DNA from: Planctomycetota bacterium
GTDB taxonomy: Bacteria > Planctomycetota > Phycisphaerae > Sedimentisphaerales > Anaerobacaceae
DNA: 19,100 bases
Reading direction: 5' to 3'
NCBI GenBank assembly: GCA_013202635.1
Contig: JABMRO010000009.1
Location: 1-19,100, forward strand
Shown: positions 8,594 to 15,267 of the stretch, piece by piece
Numbering within the stretch: the first letter of the stretch is position 1
Layout of the letters: the number at the start of each line of letters is the position of its first letter
Translations under genes and position numbers: made by a program
The notes under the pieces: generated by a model
The model's input: the letters and a program-made list of their open reading frames with translations, nothing else
Database searches by the model: none
Told to the model about the DNA's origin: nothing

Positions 8594-8786
8594 AGATAAT
8601 CCTTCCTTGCGAATACGGGCTCATAATATTAAAATGTCCCAAGCGACTGTTCGGACTTTTGCTATGGTAACGGCTGACGGATCCAGCTACCTTCGGGCTT
8701 TTAAGCCCCAGGATGGGACGATCTCGTCTGCCGCCGCGTGTTCTGGGGCTAGCCCCAGAACACGCCCAAGCTTTATCTCTTAAAAC
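8594..8786 (-). ncRNA. Putative IS110 bridge RNA
   Basis: The non-coding left end of the element reads, 5' to 3' on the minus strand, as three stem-loops. (1) A 5' stem of 14 pairs (8765-8736). (2) A target-binding loop closed by CGGCAGAC (8734-8727) with GTCAGCCG (8678-8671). It contains CCCATCCT (8717-8710), identical to the left target flank plus core, and GGTAG (8691-8687), complementary to the right flank CTACC (7629-7625). (3) A donor-binding loop closed by AAAAGTCC/GGACATTTT. It contains ACAGTCGCT (8650-8642), identical to the right end plus core (7636-7628). CAAG (8609-8606) could pair with the left-end CTTG. A TATACT -10-like box (8799-8794) would start transcription near 8786. Order and length (about 190 nt) agree with the published IS621 bridge RNA as I remember it. 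The exact 5' and 3' ends are estimates. Confidence 0.8.
8736..8765. repeat. Perfect 30-bp palindrome (bridge-RNA 5' stem)
   Basis: GCGTGTTCTGGGGC and its exact complement GCCCCAGAACACGC flank a central TA (8736-8765). It lies inside the IS110 left end where the 5' hairpin of the bridge RNA is expected. No T run follows on the minus strand, so it is better read as an RNA structure than as a terminator. Confidence 0.75.
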
Positions 8787-8823
8787 TATTGCGAGTATAT
8801 TACCCGTATTTCAATATACAAGG

Positions 8824-8876
8824 ATGGGCTTACTACTCTGCGAAGTAGCTTCGCTACGTAACATGAGTTAGCCCAT
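8824..8876. repeat. Imperfect palindrome at the IS110 insertion border
   Basis: Outer arms ATGGGCTTACT (8824-8834) and AGTTAGCCCAT (8866-8876) pair with one mismatch, and an inner stem GCGAAG/CTTCGC with a TAG loop sits between them. The hairpin lies 42 bases beyond the stop of the TPR gene (minus strand) and could end its transcript, but no T tract follows. Its outer arm supplies the left target sequence of the insertion sequence. Confidence 0.6.
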
Positions 8877-8918
8877 GCGGTATTCTATTGATAAAAAGCT
8901 TAAAAGAAGTGTCTTTTG

Positions 8919-10652
8919 TTACCGTCCCGCTATTGTATCATCAACAGCTTTTTTAACTGCGACAACAGCGGCCGACTGGGGCATCTTTGTATAAGCAGCG
9001 TCGATGGCCTGCTGTGCCGGGCCGAGCCTGCCAATCCGGTAATAGACATAGCCCAAAAGAAATTCCAGCTTTGTCGAACCGCTCCGCTCCAGCCATTCTT
9101 TAATTTCAGTTATCCTGCTTTCGAGCTTGTTTTTGCCGCCCAACATAGCCGCAAGGTCAATTTTGGCCCGCACGTATTCCGGAGCAATCTCGATTGCCCT
9201 GGAAAGAAACAGCGCACTGCTGATATATTCGCCCCCGCCCAGTAACGCGTGCCCTTTGCCCGCATAGCAAAGCGGATCATTCGTCTTATAAATAGACGCC
9301 AGCGCGAAGGAATCCACTGCCTCGTAGTACCTGCCGCCTTTTAAATGGTCTTGAGCCGCCTGGAAGTGCTGATTGAATCTGGTCTTCGAGAAAGTTTCCG
9401 GATTGGTGTGTGGGCCTCTGATGTTTTTGGCTTTGGCGGATAAGTCGGCCTGCGAAAGCCCTTGCAGTTCATCCGGTCCGCCTATGAGGGGCCCGGCGGC
9501 AACCCGGCTTTTATTTAAAGAGCTTTTGTACTGACTCAGGAACCCGGAGCTTAGACCAATGTTTGTTATTGTGTCCTTACTTGTGCGTAACGTCTGTTGG
9601 GTCTCTTTCTGACCGACAGTATTTCTTAAATCTTCGAGTTGCTGTTTCACTTGCTCAAAAATGTCGATATTGAGTCTGTCGTGTTGGCCCTGCACGTCTG
9701 TGTCGCGCTCAGCGGCTGTGGCCTTATCTGTCTGTGGTAGCCAGTTTGTACTTTTTTGCAAAGTGAACTCATCCTGGAACGCCGGTGCTTTTGTCCCTGT
9801 GCCTGCTTGCGAAGGCCTAAGCGCGCCTGTGCTGAAGTCCGGCACGATGGCCCGAGCTCTTTCAACTGCCTGTCTTTGGCTTATTAGTTCCGAAAGGTCA
9901 TATCTTTGCTCTTGTTCAAAGACAGTACCTGTCTCCTGACTCCTGTCTTCTGTCTCCTGAGTCTGTTTCCGATACCTCTCAACCATCAACTGTTGGTCCT
10001 GGGCCGATATATTTGCCTCTGCTTGAGTAAGCAGTTGAAGTTCCCGTATGCTCTTTACTATTCGAGGTTCACGCGGCATACTTTCCTGTGTTTGTGTCCC
10101 CCGCAATACTGAATCGGATGCCCAGGTACCTCTGCCGGGTAAAGTCTGTGTCTCCAGATCGGATACAAACGTTCCCGTTGCAAACTGGCCCTGTGGTGTA
10201 CGGTTATTAATCCTCGTTCCCGTTTGCCCGAACACTCCGGAATAGCCTGGCCTTGTAGTAGCTACTGTCCGGCTTCGTAAATAATATGGCTGAACGCTGT
10301 ATCTATTGGCCCAATAGCCAAGGTCTTCCGAACCCGCCGAATCCCGCAAAAAAGAGCTGAGCGAAGACGAACCAAGATCATCCCTGAAACTCGTGGTCGA
10401 ACCATACGGCACAGTGTCGCGAAAATGTGCGCCCCGGCGGACGTTGCCCGTAATTACCAGATTACCATTCATATCAATCGCCGTAGGGTTGCTAATCGGA
10501 CTACTCTGGAAACTGCTTGGCGGAACCGTGCTCGAACCGGCCGGATTAAATATCGCGGGATTTTCTATCGCCCGGTTTATTGGAGCTCCAAGCACAATAA
10601 ACATCCCCGTTGCGATAAGCGTTCGCGCCCTGATAAATAGCCGGCTATTCAT
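8919..10652 (-). CDS. TPR-repeat protein with N-terminal membrane/signal segment, unknown function
   Basis: 577 residues. The N-terminus has basic residues and a hydrophobic stretch (about 8-28), suggesting a signal or anchor. Residues 35-200 are Ser/Thr/Gly/Asn-rich and probably disordered. 200-330 is Gln/Glu-rich with coiled-coil character (SQRQAVERARAI, EQVKQQLEDLRNTV). About 426-560 forms TPR-like helix pairs: AAQDHLKGGRYYEAVDSFALA, then LCYAGKGHALLGGGEYISSALFLSRAIEIAP, then LEFLLGYVYYRIGRLGPAQQAIDAA. TPRs normally mediate protein contacts, and here the likely site is the envelope. It is transcribed in the same direction as nadK and dxs, but a palindromic repeat separates them. A run of five 7-base repeats (9927-9961) lies in the Gln/Glu-rich part. 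I do not recognise the family, and no enzyme domain is seen. Confidence 0.8.
   Translation of the reverse strand: MNSRLFIRARTLIATGMFIVLGAPINRAIENPAIFNPAGSSTVPPSSFQSSPISNPTAIDMNGNLVITGNVRRGAHFRDTVPYGSTTSFRDDLGSSSLSSFLRDSAGSEDLGYWANRYSVQPYYLRSRTVATTRPGYSGVFGQTGTRINNRTPQGQFATGTFVSDLETQTLPGRGTWASDSVLRGTQTQESMPREPRIVKSIRELQLLTQAEANISAQDQQLMVERYRKQTQETEDRSQETGTVFEQEQRYDLSELISQRQAVERARAIVPDFSTGALRPSQAGTGTKAPAFQDEFTLQKSTNWLPQTDKATAAERDTDVQGQHDRLNIDIFEQVKQQLEDLRNTVGQKETQQTLRTSKDTITNIGLSSGFLSQYKSSLNKSRVAAGPLIGGPDELQGLSQADLSAKAKNIRGPHTNPETFSKTRFNQHFQAAQDHLKGGRYYEAVDSFALASIYKTNDPLCYAGKGHALLGGGEYISSALFLSRAIEIAPEYVRAKIDLAAMLGGKNKLESRITEIKEWLERSGSTKLEFLLGYVYYRIGRLGPAQQAIDAAYTKMPQSAAVVAVKKAVDDTIAGR
9927..9961. 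repeat. Heptamer tandem repeat inside the TPR-protein gene
   Basis: Five near-identical 7-mers follow one another on the plus strand: ACCTGTC, TCCTGAC, TCCTGTC, TTCTGTC, TCCTGAG. On the coding strand they give QTQETEDRSQETGT. Seven is not a multiple of three, so a gain or loss of one unit would shift the frame. Confidence 0.75.
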
Positions 10653-10722
10653 ACTATTAAAGGCCTTTCTTTACGCAATTATCTTCACAATCGAACAAGT
10701 TTTTTTGAAAAGTCTCAAAGAC

Positions 10723-10875
10723 TGTCATTCTGAATGGAGCCCCCGTTCTTGCTTTCGCCTGCCCCTGCGTCTCCCGACGCAAGTCGGGGCGGCGGGTAAG
10801 AAAGCACGGGGACGAAATGAAGAATCTCTTGATATCCCGAGAGATGAGATTCTTCGGCTTCGCCTCAAAATGACA
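10723..10875. repeat. Palindromic intergenic repeat element (REP/MITE-like)
   Basis: It begins TGTCATTCTGA (10723-10733) and ends TCAAAATGACA (10865-10875), which are inverted with one mismatch. Inside, GAAGAATCTC (10819-10828) and GAGATTCTTC (10846-10855) form a perfect ten-pair stem, and a GC-rich segment around 10765-10795 (CCCGACGCAAGTCGGG) forms another. Related GTCATTCTGA...GAAGAATCT elements recur between genes in many bacteria. It fills most of the gap between nadK and the TPR gene and may stabilise or attenuate a joint transcript. Confidence 0.7.
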
Positions 10876-10915
10876 TTTCACTTTTTCAACAGAGCAAATT
10901 AAACAATCAACCATT

Positions 10916-11791
10916 TTAGGCGGTTGAATTCTTCTTGTATTTCGGCTTCTCGGCCCAGCTAAGTTTAGTCGCTAATGTGTCCCATTGGCTCCGAAGCGGA
11001 TTATTTACTATCAAAAAATCACAGCTTTGCCTCTCAACTCTGACCACCTCATCAATTGACAGCTTCATCGAGACCTGACCATCGACAGAAACCGTCGTCC
11101 CTTCGTTGACCCGTACGCCAACAACCTCTACAGTGCTCTCGGCGTTGATAACGATTGGCCGAAAGCTCAGTGAATGAGGGCATATCGGCGTAATAACCAT
11201 CGCCTCCATCTTAGGCGAGACTATAGGCCCTCCTGAGGATAAATTATAGGCCGTTGAGCCTGTCGGAGTGGAAATTATCAACCCGTCACTGACGCAGCTT
11301 GCTAATGGCTGGCCGTCCACTAACATCTTAAGCTCGATCATCCTGTAAGGTGGGCCGGCTGTGATAAAAACATCGTTGATGGCTGATGAGTGGAATTTAT
11401 CAACTTTGTTGCCGCCTTCATTACTGAAAACTCTGCAGCTCAGCATCATTTGCTTGTCTATCGGGGTGTCACCTTTGGCTAAACGGGGAAAAAAGTCTTT
11501 GAGTTCCTCAACGCTGAATTCAGCTAAGAAGCCGAGCTTGCCGACGTTAACGCCTATCACCGGCACGCCCGCTTCGCTTACGCCCCTTGCTGTTGAAATG
11601 ATGCTGCCGTCGCCGCCGAAGACCACCGCGTAATCACATTCTTTTAGAATCTCCGCACTACAGTCGGCAACGCTGCAATTGGCCACTATCTCGGCATTAT
11701 CTTTGGCGAAGCCGGCAAACTCCTCAATCGCCTTACTGACTCCTTCTTTCCTCGGGTCGCCGAAAATCACTAATTTTGGCAGAGATTTCAT
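10916..11791 (-). CDS. nadK: NAD kinase
   Basis: 291 residues, matching the family size (E. coli 292). It phosphorylates NAD to NADP using ATP or polyphosphate in the cytosol. Visible motifs are the diacylglycerol-kinase-like GGDG (59-62) in VVFGGDGSIIST, GVNVGKLGFLAEF (80-92), AIND (137-140), and the family signature SDGLIISTPTGSTAYNLSSGGPI (168-190). The C-terminus carries the beta-sandwich pieces VEVVGVRVNEGTTVSVDGQ. The start ATG has only a weak ribosome site, consistent with coupling to dxs, whose stop lies 58 bases upstream. NADPH made from its product is used by the next enzyme after DXS in the isoprenoid pathway. The pairing may be functional, but that is inference. Confidence 0.95.
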   Translation of the reverse strand: MKSLPKLVIFGDPRKEGVSKAIEEFAGFAKDNAEIVANCSVADCSAEILKECDYAVVFGGDGSIISTARGVSEAGVPVIGVNVGKLGFLAEFSVEELKDFFPRLAKGDTPIDKQMMLSCRVFSNEGGNKVDKFHSSAINDVFITAGPPYRMIELKMLVDGQPLASCVSDGLIISTPTGSTAYNLSSGGPIVSPKMEAMVITPICPHSLSFRPIVINAESTVEVVGVRVNEGTTVSVDGQVSMKLSIDEVVRVERQSCDFLIVNNPLRSQWDTLATKLSWAEKPKYKKNSTA

Positions 11792-11824
11792 GTCCGGTAA
11801 TCTCGTTATCCATACATCGAAAAT

Positions 11825-11930
11825 CCGAATATCGAGTTTAGTTCGACATTCAAATATTCACAATCCTGGATTTTGTCTTTTGTGCTTTGGTCGATTTCGT
11901 CTGCTTTATACTTCTGATTTCGATATTCGG
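11825..11930. repeat. Inverted repeat spanning the dxs 3' end
   Basis: CCGAATATCGA (11825-11835) and its perfect complement TCGATATTCGG (11920-11930) enclose about 84 bases, including the dxs stop codon and its last 23 or so codons. The enclosed sequence is of the low-complexity CGAAATATCG type seen in intergenic repeats. It appears to supply the basic C-terminal tail of DXS. Confidence 0.55.
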
Positions 11931-13838
11931 CCTTCGCACAGTAAGCATTTCTTTAACGGTCTCTACTATTTTATCGGCATTTATCCCCGCCTCCATAAGC
12001 TGATGCTTCCTGGAATTGTGTCCTATAAATCTCCCCGGCGTGCCAAGCACCCGTATATTCTTTATCGAACTGCTTTTTGCCGCCGCAAGTTCGAGCACGG
12101 CTGAGCCGAATCCGCATGCCCCCGCATGGTCCTCTACCGTGATTATGGCCTTGCCCTTGTCCAGCAGAGAGACAATCTTCTCATCAACAGGCCCGGCGAA
12201 CCGTCCGTTAATCACATCGGCCGCAATGTTCTCTTCAGCTAACAGCTCAGCCGCCTTGAGCGCCTCTGTCAAAATACTGCCGTAACTGACAATAGCGACT
12301 GCGGATTTTTTTGACCTTTTAACCAATACGCTTTTGCCCAGACTGAACGGCCTTGCACAGGCGGCCCTGACAAACTTCTGCTCCGGCACGAAATCTTTCG
12401 GATACCTGATAACAACCGGCTGATTCTGACTCAGCGCAAATTCCAGTGCCCCCTTCATCTCGATATCATTCGCAGGCGCCGTCAGAACCATGTTCGGTAT
12501 CAGCCTTAAAAATCCGATATCCATAAGCCCGTGATGCGTCGGCCCGTCCGAGCCGACCAGCCCCGCCCTGTCCACGCAGAAAATGACCGGCAGGTTCTGC
12601 AAAGCCACCTCCTGAAATATCTGGACGAAGCTGCGCTGCAGAAAGGTCGAGTAGATACATACCACCGGCCTCAAGCCGCTCCTGGCCAGACCCGCCGCAA
12701 TATCAACCGCCGCACTTTCGGCGATACCCACATCATAGAACCTGTCCTTGAACTTCTTGCTGAATTCGACCAGTCCCGTGCCGTCGCACATCGCTGAGGT
12801 GATAGCGACAATCCTCTTGTCCTTTTTAGCAAGCTCTGTCAGATGCTCGCCGAGCACGCTGGTAAAACTCCGCTTACTTGTCTCCGTCTCCGATTTAACG
12901 GCATCCCCGTTCATCTTGAACGGCCCGGTCGAATGAAATTTGCTGGGCCCCTCGGCCGGCTCAAAGCCCTTGCCCTTTTTCGTATAGGCATGCAGAATTA
13001 CCGGATGATTCACATCCGCCAGCGCCTCGAACAACTGTATAAGCGAGCCGATGTCATGGCCGTCAACGGGCCCGAAGTACGGAATATTAAGGCTCTCGAA
13101 CATCTGGCTGGCCGGCAGTGCCATCCTGATACCTTTCTTAATACGCTCGATCGCTTCCTCGACACTTTTGCCTATAACGGGCATGTGCTCCAGGATATTT
13201 CTGGTTGTCCTGCGCAAATCATCGTAGGTGTGGCTCAGACGCACCTTTGAAAAGTATTTTGCCATCGCCCCTACGGTGACATCAATCGCCATCGAGTTGT
13301 CGTTGAGCACGATGAGCAACTGCCGCTTGACTAAGCCGAGATTATTGAGCGCCTCGAAGGATGCGCCGTTAACGATACTGGCGTCACCGACCACCGCCAC
13401 GACCCTGTCGTCCTTGTCCTGCTGTTTCTGTGCCAGCGCCATCCCTATTGCCGTGGCTATCGAGGTACCGGCGTGTCCGACCGAGAACTGGTCATATTCG
13501 CTTTCTGCAGGATTGGGAAAGCCGCTTATACCTTCGGCCCGGCGAAGGTCTTTGAACTTGTCTTTCCTGCCCGTTATGATTTTATGCGCATAGCATTGAT
13601 GCCCGACGTCCCAGAGCAGCTTGTCATTTTTGAAATCGAACACGTAGTGCATCGCCAATGTCAGTTCCACCACGCCGAGGTTGCTCGCTAAGTGTCCGCC
13701 TGTCTTGCTGACCGAGCCGAGAATAAAATGCCGTATCTCCTCGGCCAGCGTCTTAAGCTCGGGCACCGACAGCTTTTTTACGTCCGCCGGGCTGTTGACC
13801 CCGTTTAGAAACTCCTGCTTTTTGTCCCATTGATGCAT
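11850..13838 (-). CDS. dxs: 1-deoxy-D-xylulose-5-phosphate synthase
   Basis: 662 residues; bacterial DXS is usually about 620-640. It condenses pyruvate and glyceraldehyde-3-phosphate with thiamine diphosphate, the first step of the MEP isoprenoid pathway. Seen in order: GGHLASNLGVVELTLAMH (47-64), WDVGHQCYAHKIITGR (76-91), the ThDP/Mg motif GDASIVNGASFEALNN (151-166) with NDN at 179-181, YFGPVDGHD (254-262), catalytic Glu374 in VGIAESAAVDIAAGLA, and DRAGLVGSDGPTHHG (423-437). Deviations are GDG to GDA and the usual EQHA to ESAA. GDAS is, from memory, common in planctomycetes. The last 28 or so residues (basic, Lys/Thr-rich) exceed the family C-terminus and are encoded inside an inverted repeat. 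The ribosome site GGGTGG lies ten bases before ATG. First gene of the dxs-nadK pair. Confidence 0.95.
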   Translation of the reverse strand: MHQWDKKQEFLNGVNSPADVKKLSVPELKTLAEEIRHFILGSVSKTGGHLASNLGVVELTLAMHYVFDFKNDKLLWDVGHQCYAHKIITGRKDKFKDLRRAEGISGFPNPAESEYDQFSVGHAGTSIATAIGMALAQKQQDKDDRVVAVVGDASIVNGASFEALNNLGLVKRQLLIVLNDNSMAIDVTVGAMAKYFSKVRLSHTYDDLRRTTRNILEHMPVIGKSVEEAIERIKKGIRMALPASQMFESLNIPYFGPVDGHDIGSLIQLFEALADVNHPVILHAYTKKGKGFEPAEGPSKFHSTGPFKMNGDAVKSETETSKRSFTSVLGEHLTELAKKDKRIVAITSAMCDGTGLVEFSKKFKDRFYDVGIAESAAVDIAAGLARSGLRPVVCIYSTFLQRSFVQIFQEVALQNLPVIFCVDRAGLVGSDGPTHHGLMDIGFLRLIPNMVLTAPANDIEMKGALEFALSQNQPVVIRYPKDFVPEQKFVRAACARPFSLGKSVLVKRSKKSAVAIVSYGSILTEALKAAELLAEENIAADVINGRFAGPVDEKIVSLLDKGKAIITVEDHAGACGFGSAVLELAAAKSSSIKNIRVLGTPGRFIGHNSRKHQLMEAGINADKIVETVKEMLTVRRPNIEIRSIKQTKSTKAQKTKSRIVNI

Positions 13839-14265
13839 AATATCGTTCCACCCTTTTCAATCAGGTTTCCAACGGCGTAATAATTGACCCGTTACGTATT
13901 CTCTTATAGCTCGATCCTTGATTTTCGATACTCGTCGAGGATAATTGTAATCAATTGTGCTGGTAACGACGATGAAAACTCAGTATTTTTCAAGAATATT
14001 TTAAGCCCTTTGAGTCTAACATCTTAACCCGCAAATTACCATTAAAAAAACACTCTTTTTAAGTTTATAGGGGAGGGGCTAACGTCTTTCGAGATTCCGG
14101 TTTTTCTCGGTACTGAGAATGAATGCTCCACCAATTCTACTCATAATCGTCATACGTAAAGCGCGTACGCGCTTTACGTATAAGCTTTTTTTTGACACTA
14201 CGTTTTGTTGAAGCTAATATTTGAAGCTTTTATTCGAAGTATGCACACCTTAATTAAGAAAGGAA
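13839..14265. other. Intergenic region upstream of dxs
   Basis: No gene is seen on either strand. The dxs promoter should lie here on the minus strand: TTGATT near 13955 and TATCGA about 18 bases further is a weak candidate. Bases 14000-14130 are AT-rich with no clear coding pattern. The notable structure is the palindrome at 14152-14181 followed by a T run, listed separately. Confidence 0.3.
14152..14193 (+). terminator. Perfect 30-bp palindrome followed by T8
   Basis: ATACGTAAAGCGCGT (14152-14166) is followed by its exact complement ACGCGCTTTACGTAT (14167-14181), then AAGC and eight T residues (14186-14193). The shape suits an intrinsic terminator on the plus strand, but no plus-strand gene lies upstream within 6 kb. 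It could instead be a boundary insulator for the minus-strand dxs promoter, an operator, or the trace of a lost element. Confidence 0.5.
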
Positions 14266-14463
14266 ATGGCTCAACCCGCTTATTGGTTGAAATACTGTGG
14301 TTGGAATAGACTGGGAGCGACAAGCAACGAATTTGTTTTGATAGTAATTGTGGGCTTTTTTAGCGTATTTTTCGTGAGTGGGCTGTGGAATTTGAACCGT
14401 ATTGGTGTTCTTGAAAACAAATCTCACAGGTTGAATGATAGTTATTTGTTAGATACGTCTTGA
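14266..14463 (+). CDS. Possible small membrane protein (doubtful)
   Basis: 65 residues with one strongly hydrophobic segment (EFVLIVIVGFFSVFFVSGLW, about 23-42) that could span the membrane, and a polar tail. The start is ATG after AAGAAAGGAA, but the purine run is only two or three bases from the ATG, too close for a good ribosome site. The stop TGA at 14461-14463 overlaps the -35 box of the next promoter. I recognise no family. It may be a relic or a chance frame. Confidence 0.25.
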   Translation: MAQPAYWLKYCGWNRLGATSNEFVLIVIVGFFSVFFVSGLWNLNRIGVLENKSHRLNDSYLLDTS

Positions 14464-14489
14464 CTAACTAATACTTTTTCAGGTATAAT
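14460..14489 (+). promoter_or_regulatory. Sigma-70-type promoter of the YwgA-like/HD operon
   Basis: TTGACT (14460-14465) and TATAAT (14484-14489) are separated by 18 bases, near consensus at both boxes. Transcription would start near 14496, giving a leader of about 235 bases before the start at 14731. No other strong promoter is seen in between, and no known riboswitch fold was recognised in the leader. Confidence 0.7.
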
Positions 14490-14730
14490 TGTATGAGACA
14501 ATATGAAAATTTAGAAGGCCCGTTCTATTAAAATATTGCACTGAGAAGGTCGATTCACATAAAGGAAAAAAGGGAGAGTTATAAGATTCTTATGATATGG
14601 GCAACCTTAGCGCCTAATCGGGTTTGCTAAAATTTGGTTGAAGTGATATTGTAAACTTTCGTTGAAGCATTTAGCGATATCTCGCCGATAAGAAATTATT
14701 AGTGGCAGTTATATAAAGAGGGCGGAGATT

Positions 14731-15252
14731 ATGAAAGATTACTGGCTTTCGAAGCTGATTAGTTCGGTAAAAAAGGTAGATTCCAGAAAGCGACTCCAGA
14801 AATCGATTTACCTCTTACAACTCGCAGATTGTCCTTTGAAATGCGATTATTTACTGCACTACTATGGGCCATATTCATTTGAGCTGGCGGATTTAATAGA
14901 CCAGCTTAAGGGTGCCGAGATAATCAAGGAGTCGGCAGATCTAACTGGTTACGGCAACCAACGATACATATCACAAATAGCTGACAAAGGAACACGTGTT
15001 CTCGGCGAATTTGAAAAAAGCAAAACCGGCAAGGATTTATATGCACAGATAAAACGATTTGTCCCCTTATTTCAGAAGCTCAACCAGGAAGATTTGTGGG
15101 TTTTAGAGCTTGGGGCGACAGTTGGATACTACTACAAGGGCAATTGGGAAGTTGCACTAATTCAGACAGCAGCATTCAAAAAAATTCGCAAAGACGACAA
15201 AAATTTACTTAGAGCAATAGAATTAGCGAAAGCATTTGTACCTGCGAGCTAA
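14731..15252 (+). CDS. YwgA/Panacea-like winged-helix protein
   Basis: 173 residues. The N-terminal part reads KLISSVKKVDSRKRLQKSIYLLQLA, then YYGPYSFELADLIDQLKGAEIIKES, then GNQRYISQIADKGTRVL (about 8-90). The order of a short helix with R/KLQK, then YGPYSxxL, then a short-loop I(I)xE is typical of the SocA/Panacea (DUF4065) winged-helix fold and of Bacillus YwgA. The C-terminal half is helical (IKRFVPLFQKLNQEDLWVLELGATVGYYY). The ribosome site GGCGGAG stands just before ATG. The gene is 15 bases from the HD-phosphohydrolase gene and surely co-transcribed with it. In B. subtilis, as I recall, ywgA is likewise beside the HD-domain gene ywfO. Panacea proteins are often antitoxins, so a regulatory or neutralising role toward the HD partner is a reasonable but unproven inference. 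Confidence 0.7.
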   Translation: MKDYWLSKLISSVKKVDSRKRLQKSIYLLQLADCPLKCDYLLHYYGPYSFELADLIDQLKGAEIIKESADLTGYGNQRYISQIADKGTRVLGEFEKSKTGKDLYAQIKRFVPLFQKLNQEDLWVLELGATVGYYYKGNWEVALIQTAAFKKIRKDDKNLLRAIELAKAFVPAS

Positions 15253-15267
15253 TCACAGGGGGAAGGC

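Larger units (their letters stand above)
7628..8822 (-). mobile_element. IS110-family insertion sequence with bridge-RNA left end, CT core
   Basis: The element is about 1.19 kb and carries one transposase gene plus about 230 bases of non-coding left end. Read on the minus strand, the left flank is AGCCCATC, then core CT (8822-8821), then TGTATATTG. The right end is ACAGTCG followed by core CT (7629-7628) and flank ACCGG. These borders were found because segments of the predicted bridge RNA match both flanks and the right end. There are no inverted termini and no target duplication beyond the shared CT, as expected for IS110. The inferred empty site is AGCCCATC-CT-ACCGG. The element sits between two convergent genes (sigma fusion and TPR protein), directly beside a palindrome at 8824-8876. 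It appears intact, so it may be active. Confidence 0.85.

Noticed and set aside
8824..8876. Possible integron attC site (GAGTTAGCC near one end)
   Set aside because: Neither the GTTRRRY nor the RYYYAAC core is matched exactly, no integrase or cassette array is present, and a simple host palindrome explains the structure.
10393..10902. 169-codon plus-strand frame
   Set aside because: It is antisense to the well-supported TPR gene and then crosses the palindromic repeat. No ribosome site or recognisable domain.
10657..10914. 85-codon minus-strand frame between nadK and the TPR gene
   Set aside because: It is almost entirely made of the palindromic repeat element, so it is not a gene.
12843..13250. 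135-codon plus-strand frame
   Set aside because: It is a shadow of dxs on the opposite strand.
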